Source of the DNA: Lepturacanthus savala
Lineage: Eukaryota; Chordata; Actinopteri; Scombriformes; Trichiuridae
Direction of reading: 5' to 3'
Assembly (NCBI GenBank): GCA_030544235.1
Contig: CM060477.1
Coordinates: 29,616,528-29,680,527, forward strand
DNA: 64,000 bases
Shown: in pieces, positions 44,375-56,717 of the stretch
How the letters are laid out: the number at the start of each line of letters is the position of its first letter
Numbering within the stretch: the first letter of the stretch is position 1
The notes under the pieces: model-generated
The model's input: the letters and a program-made list of their open reading frames with translations, nothing else
Told to the model about the DNA's origin: nothing
Databases searched by the model: none
Program-made: the position numbers and the translations under genes

Positions 44375-45459
44375 TTTTATTCATCTAATTAATTATTAAT
44401 TATTAATTATATTAATTATTAATTATATTAATTATTCATTATATTAATTATATTAATTAATAATTCTATTAATAGGCAGCCTGCAGAGCTCTGGAACAGC
44501 TGTTTATTTATTAATTATATTAATTAATAATTCTATTAATAGGCAGCCTGCAGAGCTCTGGAACAGCTGTTTATTTATTAATTATATTAATTATATTAAT
44601 TATATTAATAGGCAGCCTGCAGAGCTCTGGAACAGCTGTTTATTTATTAATTATATTAATTATATTAATTATATTAATTATATTAATTATATTAATAGGC
44701 AGCCTGCAGAGCTCTGGAACAGCTGTTTATTTATTAATTATATTAATTAATAATTCTATTAATAGGCAGCCTGCAGAGCTCTGGAACAGCTGTTTATTTA
44801 TTAATTATATTAATTATATTAATTATATTAATAGGCAGCCTGCAGAGCTCTGGAACAGCTGTTTATTTATTAATTATATTAATTATATTAATTATATTAA
44901 TAGGCAGCCTGCAGAGCTCTGGAACAGCTGTTTATTTATTAATTATATTAATTATATTAATTATATTATATTAATAGGCAGCCTGCAGAGCTCTGGAACA
45001 GCTGTTTATTTATTAATTATATTAATTATATTATATTAATAGGCAGCCTGCAGAGCTCTGGAACAGCTGTTTATTTATTAATTATATTAATTAATAATTA
45101 TATTAATAGGCAGCCTGCAGAGCTCTGGAACAGCTGTTTATTTATTAATTATATTAATTATATTAATTATATTAATAGGCAGCCTGCAGAGCTCTGGAAC
45201 AGCTGTTTATTTATTAATTATATTAATTATATTAATTATATTATATTAATAGGCAGCCTGCAGAGCTCTGGAACAGCTGTTTATTTATTAATTATATTAA
45301 TTATATTAATTATATTAATAGGCAGCCTGCAGAGCTCTGGAACAGCTGTTTATTTATTAATTATATTAATTATATTAATTATATTAATAGGCAGCCTGCA
45401 GAGCTCTGGAACAGCTGTTTATTTATTAATTATATTAATTATATTAATTATATTAATAG
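44375..45459. repeat. Exon 6 acceptor minisatellite (copy B, about 14 decoys)
   Basis: Same unit as 34570-36685 but about half the number. Some units have TAATTCTATTAATAG, a variant not seen in copy A. Confidence 0.94.
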
Positions 45460-45564
45460 GCAGCCTGCAGAGCTCTGGAACAGGCTAAAGAAGAAAACAT
45501 CAAGAAGTTGGTTCTTTACACGGACAGCAAGTTCACTATCAACGGTCTGAGAATTCACTTATAA

Positions 45565-46983
45565 GAGTGTGTGTGTGTGTGTATTAATGTGTGTGTGTGT
45601 GTATTAATGTGTGTGTGTGTGTATTAATGTGTGTGTGTGTGTACCAGGTGTGACCAGCTGTGTGTGTGTGTGTGTGTGTATTAATGTGTGTGTGTGTGTA
45701 TTCATGTGTGTGTGTGTACCAGGTGTGACCAGCTGTGTGTGTGTATGAATGTGTGTGTGTATTAATGTGTGTGTGTGTGTGTTAATGTGTGTGTGTGTAT
45801 TAATGTGTGTGTGTATTAATGTGTGTGTGTGTGTATTAATGTGTGTGTGTGTGTATTAATGTGTGTGTGTGTGTACCAGGTGTGACCAGCTGTGTGTGTG
45901 TGTGTATTAATGTGTGTGTGTGTGTACCAGGTGTGACCAGCTGTGTGTGTGTGTGTATTAATGTGTGTGTGTATTAATGTGTGTGTGTGTGTATTAATGT
46001 GTGTGTGTACCAGGTGTGACCAGCTGGGTGTGTGTATTAATGTGTGTGTGTGTACCAGGTGTGACCAGCTGGGTGTGTGTATTAATGTGTGTGTGTGTGT
46101 GTGTGTGTGTATTAATGTGTGTGTGTGTACCAGGTGTGACCAGCTGTGTGTGTGTGTGTGTGTATTAATGTGTGTGTGTGTGTGTGTATTAATGTGTGTG
46201 TGTGTGTGTATTAATGTGTGTGTGTGTGTGTATTAATGTGTGTGTGTGTGTATTAATGTGTGTGTGTGTATTAATGTGTGTGTGTGTGTGTGTGTACCAG
46301 GTGTGACCAGCTGTGTGTGTGTATTAATGTGTGTGTGTGTATTAATGTGTGTGTGTATTAATGTGTGTATTAATGTGTGTGTGTGTATTAATGTGTGTGT
46401 GTGTACCAGGTGTGACCAGCTGGGTGTGTGTATTAATGTGTGTGTGTGTACCAGGTGTGACCAGCTGTGTGTGTGTGTGTGTATTAATGTGTGTGTGTGT
46501 GTGTACCAAGTGTGACCAGCTGTGTGTGTATTAATGTGTGTGTGTATTAATGTGTGTGTGTGTATTAATGTGTGTGTGTGTATTAATGTGTGTGTGTGTG
46601 TATTAATGTGTGTGTGTGTGTATTAATGTGTGTGTGTGTGTACCAGGTGTGACCAGCTGGGTGTGTGTGTGTGTGTATTAATGTGTGTGTGTGTATTAAT
46701 GTGTGTGTGTGTGTACCAGGTGTGACCAGCTGGGTGTGTGTGTGTGTGTGTATTAATGTGTGTGTGTGTATTAATGTGTCTGTGCGTATTAATGTGTGTG
46801 TGTGTATTAATGTGTGTGTGTGTGTATTAATGTGTGTGTGTGTGTGTACCAGGTGTGACCAGCTGGGTGTGTGTGTGTGTGTATTAATGTGTGTGTGTGT
46901 ATTAATGTGTCTGTGTGTATTAATGTGTGTGTGTGTATTAATGTGTGTGTGTGTGTATTAATGTGTGTGTGTGTGTGTACCAG
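45565..46983. repeat. Exon 7 acceptor array (copy B, about 14 decoys)
   Basis: Same design as 36790-38101, including the ACCAAGTGTGACC variant (about 46505), with extra ACCAGCTGGGTGTG units near 46010-46080. Confidence 0.93.
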
Positions 46984-47175
46984 GTGTGACCAGCTGGGTA
47001 AAGACATGGAAGCTGAACGGCTGGAGGCTGAAATCAGGAGGATCCATCACCAATAAACTGGACTTCATGAAGCTGGATCAACTGAACTCAGAGGTGGAGG
47101 TGGTCTGGGTAAACCACCTCATTAATCAATAGATCAATATCGTTATTAATAAGTAGTAGTGGTGATGTCACTACT

Positions 47176-48510
47176 GATAACTACTGATAACTACTGATAA
47201 CTACTACTAACTACTACTAACTACTGGTAACTACTAACTACTGGTAACTACTGGTAACTACTGATAACTACTGATAACTACTACTAACTACTACTAACTA
47301 CTGGTAACTACTAACTACTGGTAACTACTGGCAACTACTGATAACTACTGATAACTACTACTAACTACTAACTACTGGTAACTACTGGTAACTACTGATA
47401 ATTACTGATAACTACTACTAACTACTGGTAACTACTGGTAACTACTGGTAACTACTGGTAACTACTACTAACTACTGGTAACTACTACTAACTACTGGTA
47501 ACTACTGATAACTACTACTAACTACTACTAACTACTGGTAACTACTACTAACTACTGATAACTACTGATAACTACTACTAACTACTAACTACTGGTAACT
47601 ACTGGTAACTACTGATAACTACTGATAACTACTACTAACTACTACTAACTACTGGTAACTACTACTAACTACTGGTAACTACTGGTAACTACTGGTAACT
47701 ACTGATAACTACTACTAACTACTACTAACTACTGGTAACTACTAACTACTGGTAACTACTGATAACTACTGATAACTACTGATAACTACTACTAACTACT
47801 ACCTACTGGTAACTACTGGTAACTACTGATAACTACTACTAACTACTACTAACTACTGGTAACTACTGGTAACTACTGATAACTACTGATAACTACTGGT
47901 AACTACTGATAACTACTACTAACTACTACTAACTACTGGTAACTACTAACTACTGGTAACTACTGGTAACTACTGGTAACTACTACTAACTACTGATAAC
48001 TACTACTAACTACTACTAACTACTGGTAACTACTGGTAACTACTGGTAACTACTGGTAACTACTGGTAACTACTACTAACTACTGGTAACTACTAACTAC
48101 TGGTAACTACTACTAACTACTACTAACTACTACTAACTACTGATAACTACTGGTAACTACTACTAACTACTACTAACTACTGATAACTACTGGTAACTAC
48201 TGGTAACTACTGGTAACTACTGGTAACTACTACTAACTACTACTAACTACTACTAACTACTGATAACTACTGATAACTACTGATAACTACTGGTAACTAC
48301 TGGTAACTACTGGTAACTACTACTAACTACTGGTAACTACTGGTAACTACTGGTAACTACTGGTAACTACTGGTAACTACTACTAACTACTACTAACTAC
48401 TGGTAACTACTACTAACTACTGGTAACTACTGGTAACTACTGATAACTACTACTAACTACTACTAACTACTGGTAACTACTGGTAACTACTGATAACTAC
48501 TGATAACATT
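47176..48510. repeat. 10-bp repeat AACTACTGRT (copy B, expanded)
   Basis: About 1.33 kb against 0.40 kb in copy A. Confidence 0.93.
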
Positions 48511-49417
48511 AATAGTGATTATTGATCAGCTATAACTGATATTATACATTAATAGTGATTATTGATCATCTATAACTGATATTATACATTAATAGTGATT
48601 ATTGATCAGCTATAACTGATATTATACATTAATAGTGATTATTGATCATCTATAACTGATATTATACATTAATAGTGATTATTGATCATCTATAACTGAT
48701 ATTATACATTAATAGTGATTATTGATCATCTATAACTGATATTATACATTAATAGTGATTATTGATAATCTATAACTGATATTATACATTAATAGTGATT
48801 ATTGATCATCTATAACTGATATTATACATTAATAGTGATTATTGATCATCTATAACTGATATTATACATTAATAGTGATTATTGATCATCTATAACTGAT
48901 ACATTAATAGTGATTATTGATCATCTATAACTGATACATTAATAGTGATTATTGATCATCTATAACTGATACATTAATAGTGATTATTGATCATCTATAA
49001 CTGATACATTAATAGTGATTATTGATCATCTATAACTGATACATTAATAGTGATTATTGATCATCTATAACTGATACATTAATAGTGATTATTGATCATC
49101 TATAACTGATACATTAATAGTGATTATTGATCATCTATAACTGATACATTAATAGTGATTATTGATCATCTATAACTGATACATTAATAGTGATTATTGA
49201 TCATCTATAACTGATACATTAATAGTGATTATTGATCATCTATAACTGATACATTAATAGTGATTATTGATCATCTATAACTGATACATTAATAGTGATT
49301 ATTGATCATCTATAACTGATACATTAATAGTGATTATTGATCATCTATAACTGATACATTAATAGTGATTATTGATCATCTATAACTGATATTATACATT
49401 AATAGTGATTATTGATC
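48511..49417. repeat. 40/34-bp minisatellite (copy B)
   Basis: Same units as 38686-39565 and a similar length. Confidence 0.93.
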
Positions 49418-49509
49418 TTCTCCAGCTTCATATTCCAGGTCATGCTGGCTACAGAGGAAACGAGGAGGCCGACCGGCTGTCGAGAGAAGGAGCAGCCAAG
49501 CAGCTGGAG

Positions 49510-49610
49510 GATCACCAGGAGTAACCAGGAGTAACCAGGAGTAACCAGGAGTAACCAGGAGTAACCAGGAGTAACCAGGAGTAACCAGGAGTAACCAGGA
49601 GTAACCAGGT
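49510..49610. repeat. Stop-codon decamer repeat GGAGTAACCA (copy B, about nine units)
   Basis: The exon 8 stop codon is in the first unit; copy A has about five units. Confidence 0.9.
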
Positions 49611-50931
49611 GGACCGGTCCTGGTCCTGATGGACTAGTCGTGGTCCTGGTCCAGGTCCAGATGTTCAGACAGATGTTCATTCCTCCTTCAGCAGACAGAG
49701 TGTTTGTTAGTTTCCTTATAGAATGTTTATTTGTGTTTTTAAATAAAGTTTTGTTCCTGCTCCAGCTGCCTGTTCTGTATATGTGGCTTCTATTGTTATT
49801 CTAGTATTATGGGATGGATGATGAGGTGACGTTAAGGTGACAGTGTCTGTGGTTAAATGTGAGGACAGATGATGTTAGATGTGTAATAACCTCCATGGTC
49901 CAGCAGCAGGTCCAGCTTTATTTACTGATGTTTAAATGCTGCTTCACATGTTGTTTTATTCATTTCATTTATTTCAAAGTGCTTTTAAATAAAGTTTATA
50001 TTCTGTTTTTACTGAGTTGATGTGTTTTCTGTGCTTGTTTTTTTTTTGAGGTAATTGCACTAAAATCATAGGAACAGTAGTGTATTCTAGTTAAGTTTGA
50101 ATGGACTATTCTAACTATAGCAGCAAGTTATAGAATAAAAATACAATATGATTTTTATTCATGTGACATCCAACAGCTAAGAATGAAATATAAAACTATA
50201 GACTATGATTGAATTTAACTTTAATTTAATTGATTTAATCAGCTCTTAAGTAAATATTCAGTATGAATAAATATTAATTCTGTGGTTACTTCAATAGTAA
50301 TTTAAACCCAGCCTACTTTATTATTTTATTACGTGAATAGGGAAGTATTTGGAAGTTCTTTGTTAACTTGGGGACATTTTAATAAATTAGAATAAATGTC
50401 GTTTTTACTGTACAGATATAAAGCTGCTATGGTGCTACCACCATGAAAACGCTAGCGGCCTAGCTAGCGGCCTAGCTAGCGGCCTAGCTAGCGGATGTTC
50501 ATTCACACATTAATATTATCTTTTTGTTTTTTTCAACTGTAACATAACATGATTAACGAGGTGTTTTAACCTCTTATGCTAATGTTTAGATGTGGTGGTG
50601 TATGTCTACATATCAGCCATAAATAATGACATTATGCTCTATTTTCTCATGTTAACAAAGAATTAAAAAACAACTTGCGACATATGATAATCTGCATATG
50701 AATGGGATATATTTCAGTCTTTATTGTTTTTTCCCTCACTGAGAACTTGTTGAGGAAACAAAATCACTTAGTTTCATAAAATTACTGGAATATATAATAT
50801 ATGTTTTATCAATATTAGGAAAAGAATCCAAACAAAATCTACATAATTAAAAGGACAACTCTGAAGAAGCTTTGAAATGAACAGAACAGAACCAGCATGA
50901 ACCATGCAGCTTTTTATAGAATTAACATGTC
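49611..50931. other. Duplicate of the rnaseh1 3' flank
   Basis: Matches 39710-41135, including both AATAAA signals. The GCTAGCGGCCTA array has only about four units (50451-50495). Confidence 0.85.
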
Positions 50932-53768
50932 ATATATATGTTCATATATATGTTCACGTCTATGTTCATGTCTGTGTTCACGTCTATGTTCATGTCTACG
51001 TTCATGTCTACGTTCATGTCTGTGTTCACGTCTATGTTCATGTCTACGTTCATGTCTACGTTCACGTCTACGTTCACATCTACGTTCACGTCTACGTTCA
51101 TGTCTGTGTTCACGTCTACGTTCACGTCTACGTTCATGTCTACGTTCATATCTATGTTCATATATATGTTCATGTCTACGTTCATGTCTATGTTCTTATA
51201 TATGTTCATGTCTACGTTCATGTCTACGTTCATGTCTACGTTCATGTCTATGTTCATGTCTACGTTCATGTCTACGTTCATGTCTACGTTCATGTCTGTG
51301 TTCACGTCTACGTTCACGTCTATGTTCACGTCTACGTTCACGTCTACGTTCATGTCTATGTTCATGTCTACGTTCATGTCTACGTTCATGTCTATGTTCA
51401 TGTCTACGTTCATGTCTACGTTCATATCTATGTTCATATCTATGTTCATATATATGTTCATGTCTACGTTCATGTCTATGTTCTTATATATGTTCATGTC
51501 TACGTTCATGTCTACGTTCATGTCTACGTTCACGTCTACGTTCACGTCTACGTTCACGTCTACGTTCACGTCTGTGTTCACGTCTACGTTCACGTCTACG
51601 TTCACGTCTACGTTCATATCTATGTTCATATATATGTTCATGTCTACGTTCATGTCTATGTTCTTATATATGTTCATGTCTACGTTCATGTCTATGTTCA
51701 TGTCTACGTTCATGTCTACGTTCATGTCTACGTTCATATCTACGTTCATATCTATGTTCATATATATGTTCATGTCTACGTTCATGTCTATGTTCTTTTA
51801 TATGTTCATGTCTACGTTCATGTCTACGTTCATGTCTACGTTCATATCTACGTTCATATCTATGTTCATATATATGTTCATGTCTACGTTCATGTCTATG
51901 TTCATGTCTACGTTCATGTCTACGTTCATGTCTATGTTCATGTCTATGTTCATGTCTACGTTCATGTCTACGTTCATGTCTACGTTCATGTCTATGTTCA
52001 TGTCTACGTTCATGTCTACGTTCATGTCTACGTTCATGTCTATGTTCATGTCTATGTTCACGTCTACGTTCATGTCTGTGTTCATGTCTACGTTCATGTT
52101 TACGTTCATGTCTACGTTCATGTCTACGTTCATGTCTACGTTCATGTCTACGTTCATGTCTGCGTTCATGTCTGCGTTCATGTCTACGTTCATGTCTGTG
52201 TTCATGTCTATGTTCATGTCTACGTTCATGTCTACGTTCATGTCTACGTTCATGTCTGTGTTCATGTCTGTGTTCATGTCTGCGTTCATGTCTGTGTTCA
52301 TGTCTACGTTCATGTCTACGTTCATGTCTATGTTCACGTCTACGTTCATATCTATGTTCATGTCTACGTTCATGTTTACGTTCATGTCTACGTTCATGTC
52401 TACGTTCATGTCTACGTTCATGTCTGCGTTCATGTCTGCGTTCATGTCTGTGTTCATGTCTACGTTCATGTCTACGTTCATGTCTGTGTTCATGTCTGTG
52501 TTCATGTCTACGTTCATGTCTGTGTTCATGTCTATGTTCATGTCTACGTTCATGTCTACGTTCATGTCTACGTTCATGTCTGTGTTCATGTCTGTGTTCA
52601 TGTCTACGTTCATGTCTGTGTTCATGTCTATGTTCATGTCTACGTTCATGTCTACGTTCATGTCTACGTTCATGTCTGTGTTCATGTCTGTGTTCATGTC
52701 TACGTTCATGTCTACGTTCATGTCTGTGTTCATGTCTATGTTCATGTCTACGTTCATGTCTACGTTCATGTCTACGTTCATGTCTGTGTTCATGTCTGTG
52801 TTCATGTCTGCGTTCATGTCTGTGTTCATGTCTACGTTCACGTCTACGTTCATGTCTACGTTCATGTCTGTGTTCATGTCTATGTTCATGTCTACGTTCA
52901 TGTCTACGTTCATGTCTGTGTTCATGTCTATGTTCATGTCTGTGTTCATGTCTATGTTCATGTCTACGTTCATGTCTGTGTTCATGTCTATGTTCATGTC
53001 TGTGTTCATGTCTACGTTCATGTCTACGTTCATGTCTGTGTTCATGTCTATGTTCATGTCTACGTTCATGTCTACGTTCATGTCTACGTTCATGTCTGTG
53101 TTCATGTCTGTGTTCATGTCTGCGTTCATGTCTGTGTTCATGTCTACGTTCACGTCTACGTTCATGTCTACGTTCATGTCTGTGTTCATGTCTATGTTCA
53201 TGTCTACGTTCATGTCTACGTTCATGTCTGTGTTCATGTCTATGTTCATGTCTGTGTTCATGTCTATGTTCATGTCTACGTTCATGTCTATGTTCATGTC
53301 TATGTTCATGTCTATGTTCATGTCTACGTTCATGTCTGTGTTCATGTCTATGTTCATGTCTACGTTCATGTCTGTGTTCATGTCTATGTTCATGTCTACG
53401 TTCATGTCTACGTTCATGTCTATGTTCATGTCTATGTTCATGTCTATGTTCATGTCTGTGTTCATGTCTACGTTCATGTCTGTGTTCATGTCTGTGTTCA
53501 TGTCTATGTTCATGTCTGTGTTCATGTCTATGTTCATGTCTGTGTTCATGTCTATGTTCATGTCTACGTTCATGTCTATGTTCATGTCTGTGTTCATGTC
53601 TACGTTCATGTCTATGTTCATGTCTGTGTTCATGTCTGTGTTCATGTCTGTGTTCATGTCTATGTTCATGTCTATGTTCATGTCTGTGTTCATGTCTACG
53701 TTCATGTCTACGTTCATGTCTATGTTCATGTCTACGTTCATGTCTGTGTTCATGTCTACGTTCATGTC
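50932..53768. repeat. 12-bp repeat TTCATGTCTACG (copy B, 2.8 kb)
   Basis: About 236 units. The first part follows copy A; the rest is more homogeneous (CATGTCTACG, CATGTCTGTG, CATGTCTATG) with block-wise higher-order repetition. Apparent ORFs of up to 982 codons in several frames are repeat translation. Confidence 0.96.
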
Positions 53769-54270
53769 AAACCTCATTGATGATCAGATGTTTAGAGGAA
53801 CCACATTTAAATCCAGTCAGTCAGTAAATAACACAGATATAAATAACACAGAATATCTGTTCATGTTAATTAATCATCAACAATAAGAGTTGAGTTTTCT
53901 GTTGTAGAGTTTTTACTCCCATGACTTGATTAAAGCCTGAAAATCATCTACTGATGATTCTATTCATTGATCCATATCATTTATAGGAGCTTTATTCTAA
54001 TATATAATGATGTTTTTCATGTCTAAGCTGCTTTTCTCTGGATGAATTCATCATAACTTTACTCCACATTCTACTTCCCAAAGTTTACAAAAGATATTTT
54101 AATGAAATATTCATCATCTCCATCACTACCATCACCTCCTGTTCCTCCTCCTCTCGTCGTGTCATCCTCCTTCACCTCCTCCTCCTCCTCCTCGCCCTCC
54201 TTCACCTCCTCGTCTCCTCTTTAGTTTTCCTCCCCCCGGCAGACCTCCACGTTCAGGCTTTAAGAGAAAA
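53769..54270. other. Unique sequence and CCT-rich run
   Basis: No gene. A pyrimidine-rich CTCCTCCTCCTC stretch lies at about 54125-54225. Confidence 0.5.
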
Positions 54271-54700
54271 TAATCAGCAGCTTTTGTTCCTGTTGATGGA
54301 AACAGAGAGAGAGAAAGAAATTAGAAACTCCAGATGCCCTCCCTCCTCCCTCCTCCTCCTCCCTCCTCCTCCTCCTCCTCCTCCTCCTCCTGCTCCTGCT
54401 CCTGCTCCTGGTCGATCAGTCGATGGTAGAAACATCCGGTTCCTCTCTCTCTGACCTCCACCCGCTGCCTCGCGGCCAGCCGGGGCCACGGCGACCCCGC
54501 CGGAGGCAGTGAGAGAGCGCCTCTCAGGGGTCAAAGGTCGGCGCTGCACCAGCTTCACCTCCTCGTTAGCGCTGCTCCTCCTCCTCCTCCTCCAGACTGA
54601 GCCCTGGCATCGGTCTGCCACTGCCCTGCTGCAGGGGATAAAGACCAAGAACAAACTCCAGAAACTAAGAAACCAGACATCAGAAACAGACAACTCACTG
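54271..54700 (-). other. GC-rich segment with open minus-strand frame, unidentified
   Basis: A 139-codon minus-strand ORF (54274-54693) passes through NEEVKLVQRRPLTPERRSLT and a Gly run made of GGA codons. The GC-rich block at 54470-54640 contrasts with its AT-rich flanks, and could be part of an exon or a CpG-rich promoter. No homologue is recognised and the Gly run is low-complexity. Confidence 0.25.
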
Positions 54701-54889
54701 GCTCTTTGTCAATTTTTAGACCAGCAGAGTCTAAAATAAACTAAATTAAACCAGAATGTTCTGCAGGGTCCAGGAACTCCAACATCAGCTCCTCTGCTGC
54801 TGGAGTCCACCATTCACCCAGGCCCCGGGTCCAGTCTGGACTCTCCTGGTCCTGAATGAGGTCAGAGAGTCACACGGATACTGGACCAG

Positions 54890-55080
54890 ACACCCAGGGA
54901 TAGACCAGGGTCTGCAGGTCCTCAAGGAATCTTCTAGTTACTGGGGTCAGGACCAGGTCTCAGAACTGGGGTCAGGACCAGGTCTCAGGATGAATCTTCT
55001 AGTTACTGGGGTCAGGACCAGGTCTCAGGACTGGGGTCAGGACCAGGACTGGGGTCAGGACCAGGTCTCAGGATGATGCC
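54890..55080. repeat. Short GGGGTCAGGACCAGGTCTCA tandem repeat
   Basis: About six irregular units of 19-40 bp with GAACTGGGGTCAGGACCAGG type variants. Confidence 0.8.
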
Positions 55081-55150
55081 TTCACTGTATCAGTGAGTAC
55101 AACATTTCAGGGACGTAGGCTGAGTATAAAGGATGAATTTAAATGCTGCA

Positions 55151-55501
55151 TGTGGCAGTCGCCTTGCCACCGTGGGTTCCCCGGCACCGAACAGACGCAC
55201 AACAAGTCCAGTCTTTTCTATTAACGGGTTTTTCCCCGGGCTTTATTAGCACGCACACACACACACACGCTGAGGCCGTCTGCAGCCGATCGCAGGCTTG
55301 ATGTGTTGCCGTCTGCTCGGCTCTCCTCGTGTCCGTTCCTCCTCTTTCTCCTCGCGGGTCCAGCCTGCTACTGTTTTAAAAGAGATGGTGAGAGTAATTA
55401 GCGCACCTGTACTCACTGCTCAATTACTCTCACCTGGCGCCGCTCCCCTGAGCCCTCTCCACACCTCTCTCCTGCAGCCGATGCGCCACGCCCCCTCCAC
55501 A
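55151..55501 (-). mobile_element. Solo LTR with 5-bp target-site duplication
   Basis: On the minus strand the 351-bp unit begins TGTGGAGGGGGCGTGG and ends GGCGACTGCCACA, thus TG...CA. An AATAAAG signal lies about 100 bases from its 3' end, as at an R/U5 border. It is flanked on both sides by CTGCA (55146-55150 and 55502-55506). No internal retroelement sequence is present, so it is a recombination remnant. Confidence 0.8.
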
Positions 55502-56240
55502 CTGCAGTGAATAAATATTCACACTCCTTCAACTTCCCCACATTTTGTCACGTTCTGACCACAAACACAAATATATTTTATTGGTATTTTAGATGAAACA
55601 TCATCACAAAGTGACACATGGTTGTGAAGTAGAAGGAAAATTATACATGATGCAGAAGTCTTCATCCTCTCTGTGTCAGTCGCTGGTGGAACCACCTCTA
55701 CTCGCTCTGTCTCTACCTGCTTTAAACATCTGGACTGGAATCTTTGCCTGTTCTTTGTAGAACAGCTGTAGCTCAGCCAGATTAGATGGAGAGTGTTTCT
55801 AGCCACAGATTCTGGATTGGATTCAGGTCTGGACTTTGACTGGACCATTCTAACCCAGGAACAGGTTTAGTTTTGAACCATTCCATCGTAGCTTTATGTT
55901 TAGGGTTGTTGTCCTGCTGGAAGATGAACCTCAGCCCTGTTCTCAAGTCTTTTCCAGCAGGTTTTCTTGTCGTGTATTTGTCTCCATCCATGTTCCCATC
56001 AACTCTGAGCAGCTTCCCTGTCCCTGCTGAAGAAAAGCAGCACCACACCATGATGCTGCACCACCATGTTAGACAGAGGGGATGCTGTGTTGACAGTGAT
56101 GTCCAGTGGTAGTTTCCACACATAATGTTTTGCATTTAGGCCAAAAAGTTCCACTTTGGTCTCATGAGACGAGAGCAGCTTCTTTCACATGGCTTTCTTC
56201 CAACAACGGCTTTCTTCTTGCCACTCTTCCATAAAGGCAG

Positions 56241-56591
56241 GGGCAGATCTACCGGGGTGGCATAGGGTGGTAAATGCCACCCTAAAAGAAAGCCGTGCCA
56301 CCCCTGCTGCCACCCCAATTTGCAGCGACGGATTTGACATTTATGATCCTGTGATAATGCCCCAACTACAGTAGTGTTACCATAGTCTATCCCCTAATAA
56401 GTGCTGTACTGTATGAACTGTTGCACATGAAACTTCCAGTGAGATGTTTCTGCATGAGTTTGTAAATGGCAGCTTGTGCCTGTATGTAGTGAGTACATAC
56501 TATCACTCATCAAACTATTAAATTCAGTACATCTGTTGTATGTTTCCACCCTTCATAAATACCTGCCCCCCTCTCACCACCCCATCAATAT
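56241..56591. mobile_element. Insertion in the Tc1 element, possibly hAT-like
   Basis: Tc1 sequence stops after CCATAAAGGCAG and resumes at TACGACTAGTTGTTGTCC. The insert starts GGGCAGATCTACCGGGGTGG and ends near CTGCCCCCCTCTCACC, giving rough CAGGGGCAG/CTGCCCC ends. No clear target-site duplication. Confidence 0.4.
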
Positions 56592-56717
56592 TACGACTAG
56601 TTGTTGTCCTATGGACAGACTCCCCCACCAGAGCTGTGGATCTCTGCAGCTCCTCCACAGTTACTGTGGCCATCTTGGCTGCGTCTGATCAGTGCTCTCT
56701 TTGTTCGGCATGAACGT

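Larger units (their letters stand above)
44306..49524 (+). pseudogene. 5'-truncated duplicate of rnaseh1 (exons 5-8)
   Basis: Exons 44306-44360, 45460-45544, 46984-47108 and 49426-49524 repeat exons 5-8 with intact phases, splice sites, Glu, two Asp residues and stop codon. No copy of exons 1-4 (presequence, hybrid-binding domain, first catalytic Asp) precedes them, so no active enzyme can be made from this block alone. The exons could serve as alternative 3' exons if transcription reads through the first polyA sites. An assembly duplication is the main alternative to a real one. Confidence 0.85.
42079..51930 (+). other. Tandem segmental duplicate of the rnaseh1 3' half
   Basis: Sequence from the AT-only minisatellite through exons 5-8, the 3' flank and into the 12-bp array is repeated in the same order and orientation. 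The offset is 9805 bp at exon 5 and 9852 bp at exon 8. All four exons look identical; differences are almost entirely repeat copy numbers and single-base indels (for example GGATGTTCCATTC against GGATGTTCATTC). Both breakpoints lie inside minisatellites. The right-hand limit is approximate because it is inside the 12-bp array. Confidence 0.9.

Noticed and set aside
44306..49524. A second functional rnaseh1 gene
   Set aside because: Exons 1-4, including the first catalytic Asp and the hybrid-binding domain, are absent from the duplicate.
50897..53886. ORFs of 659-982 codons on both strands
   Set aside because: All are translations of the 12-bp repeat; several frames are open together because the unit is a multiple of three and stop-poor.
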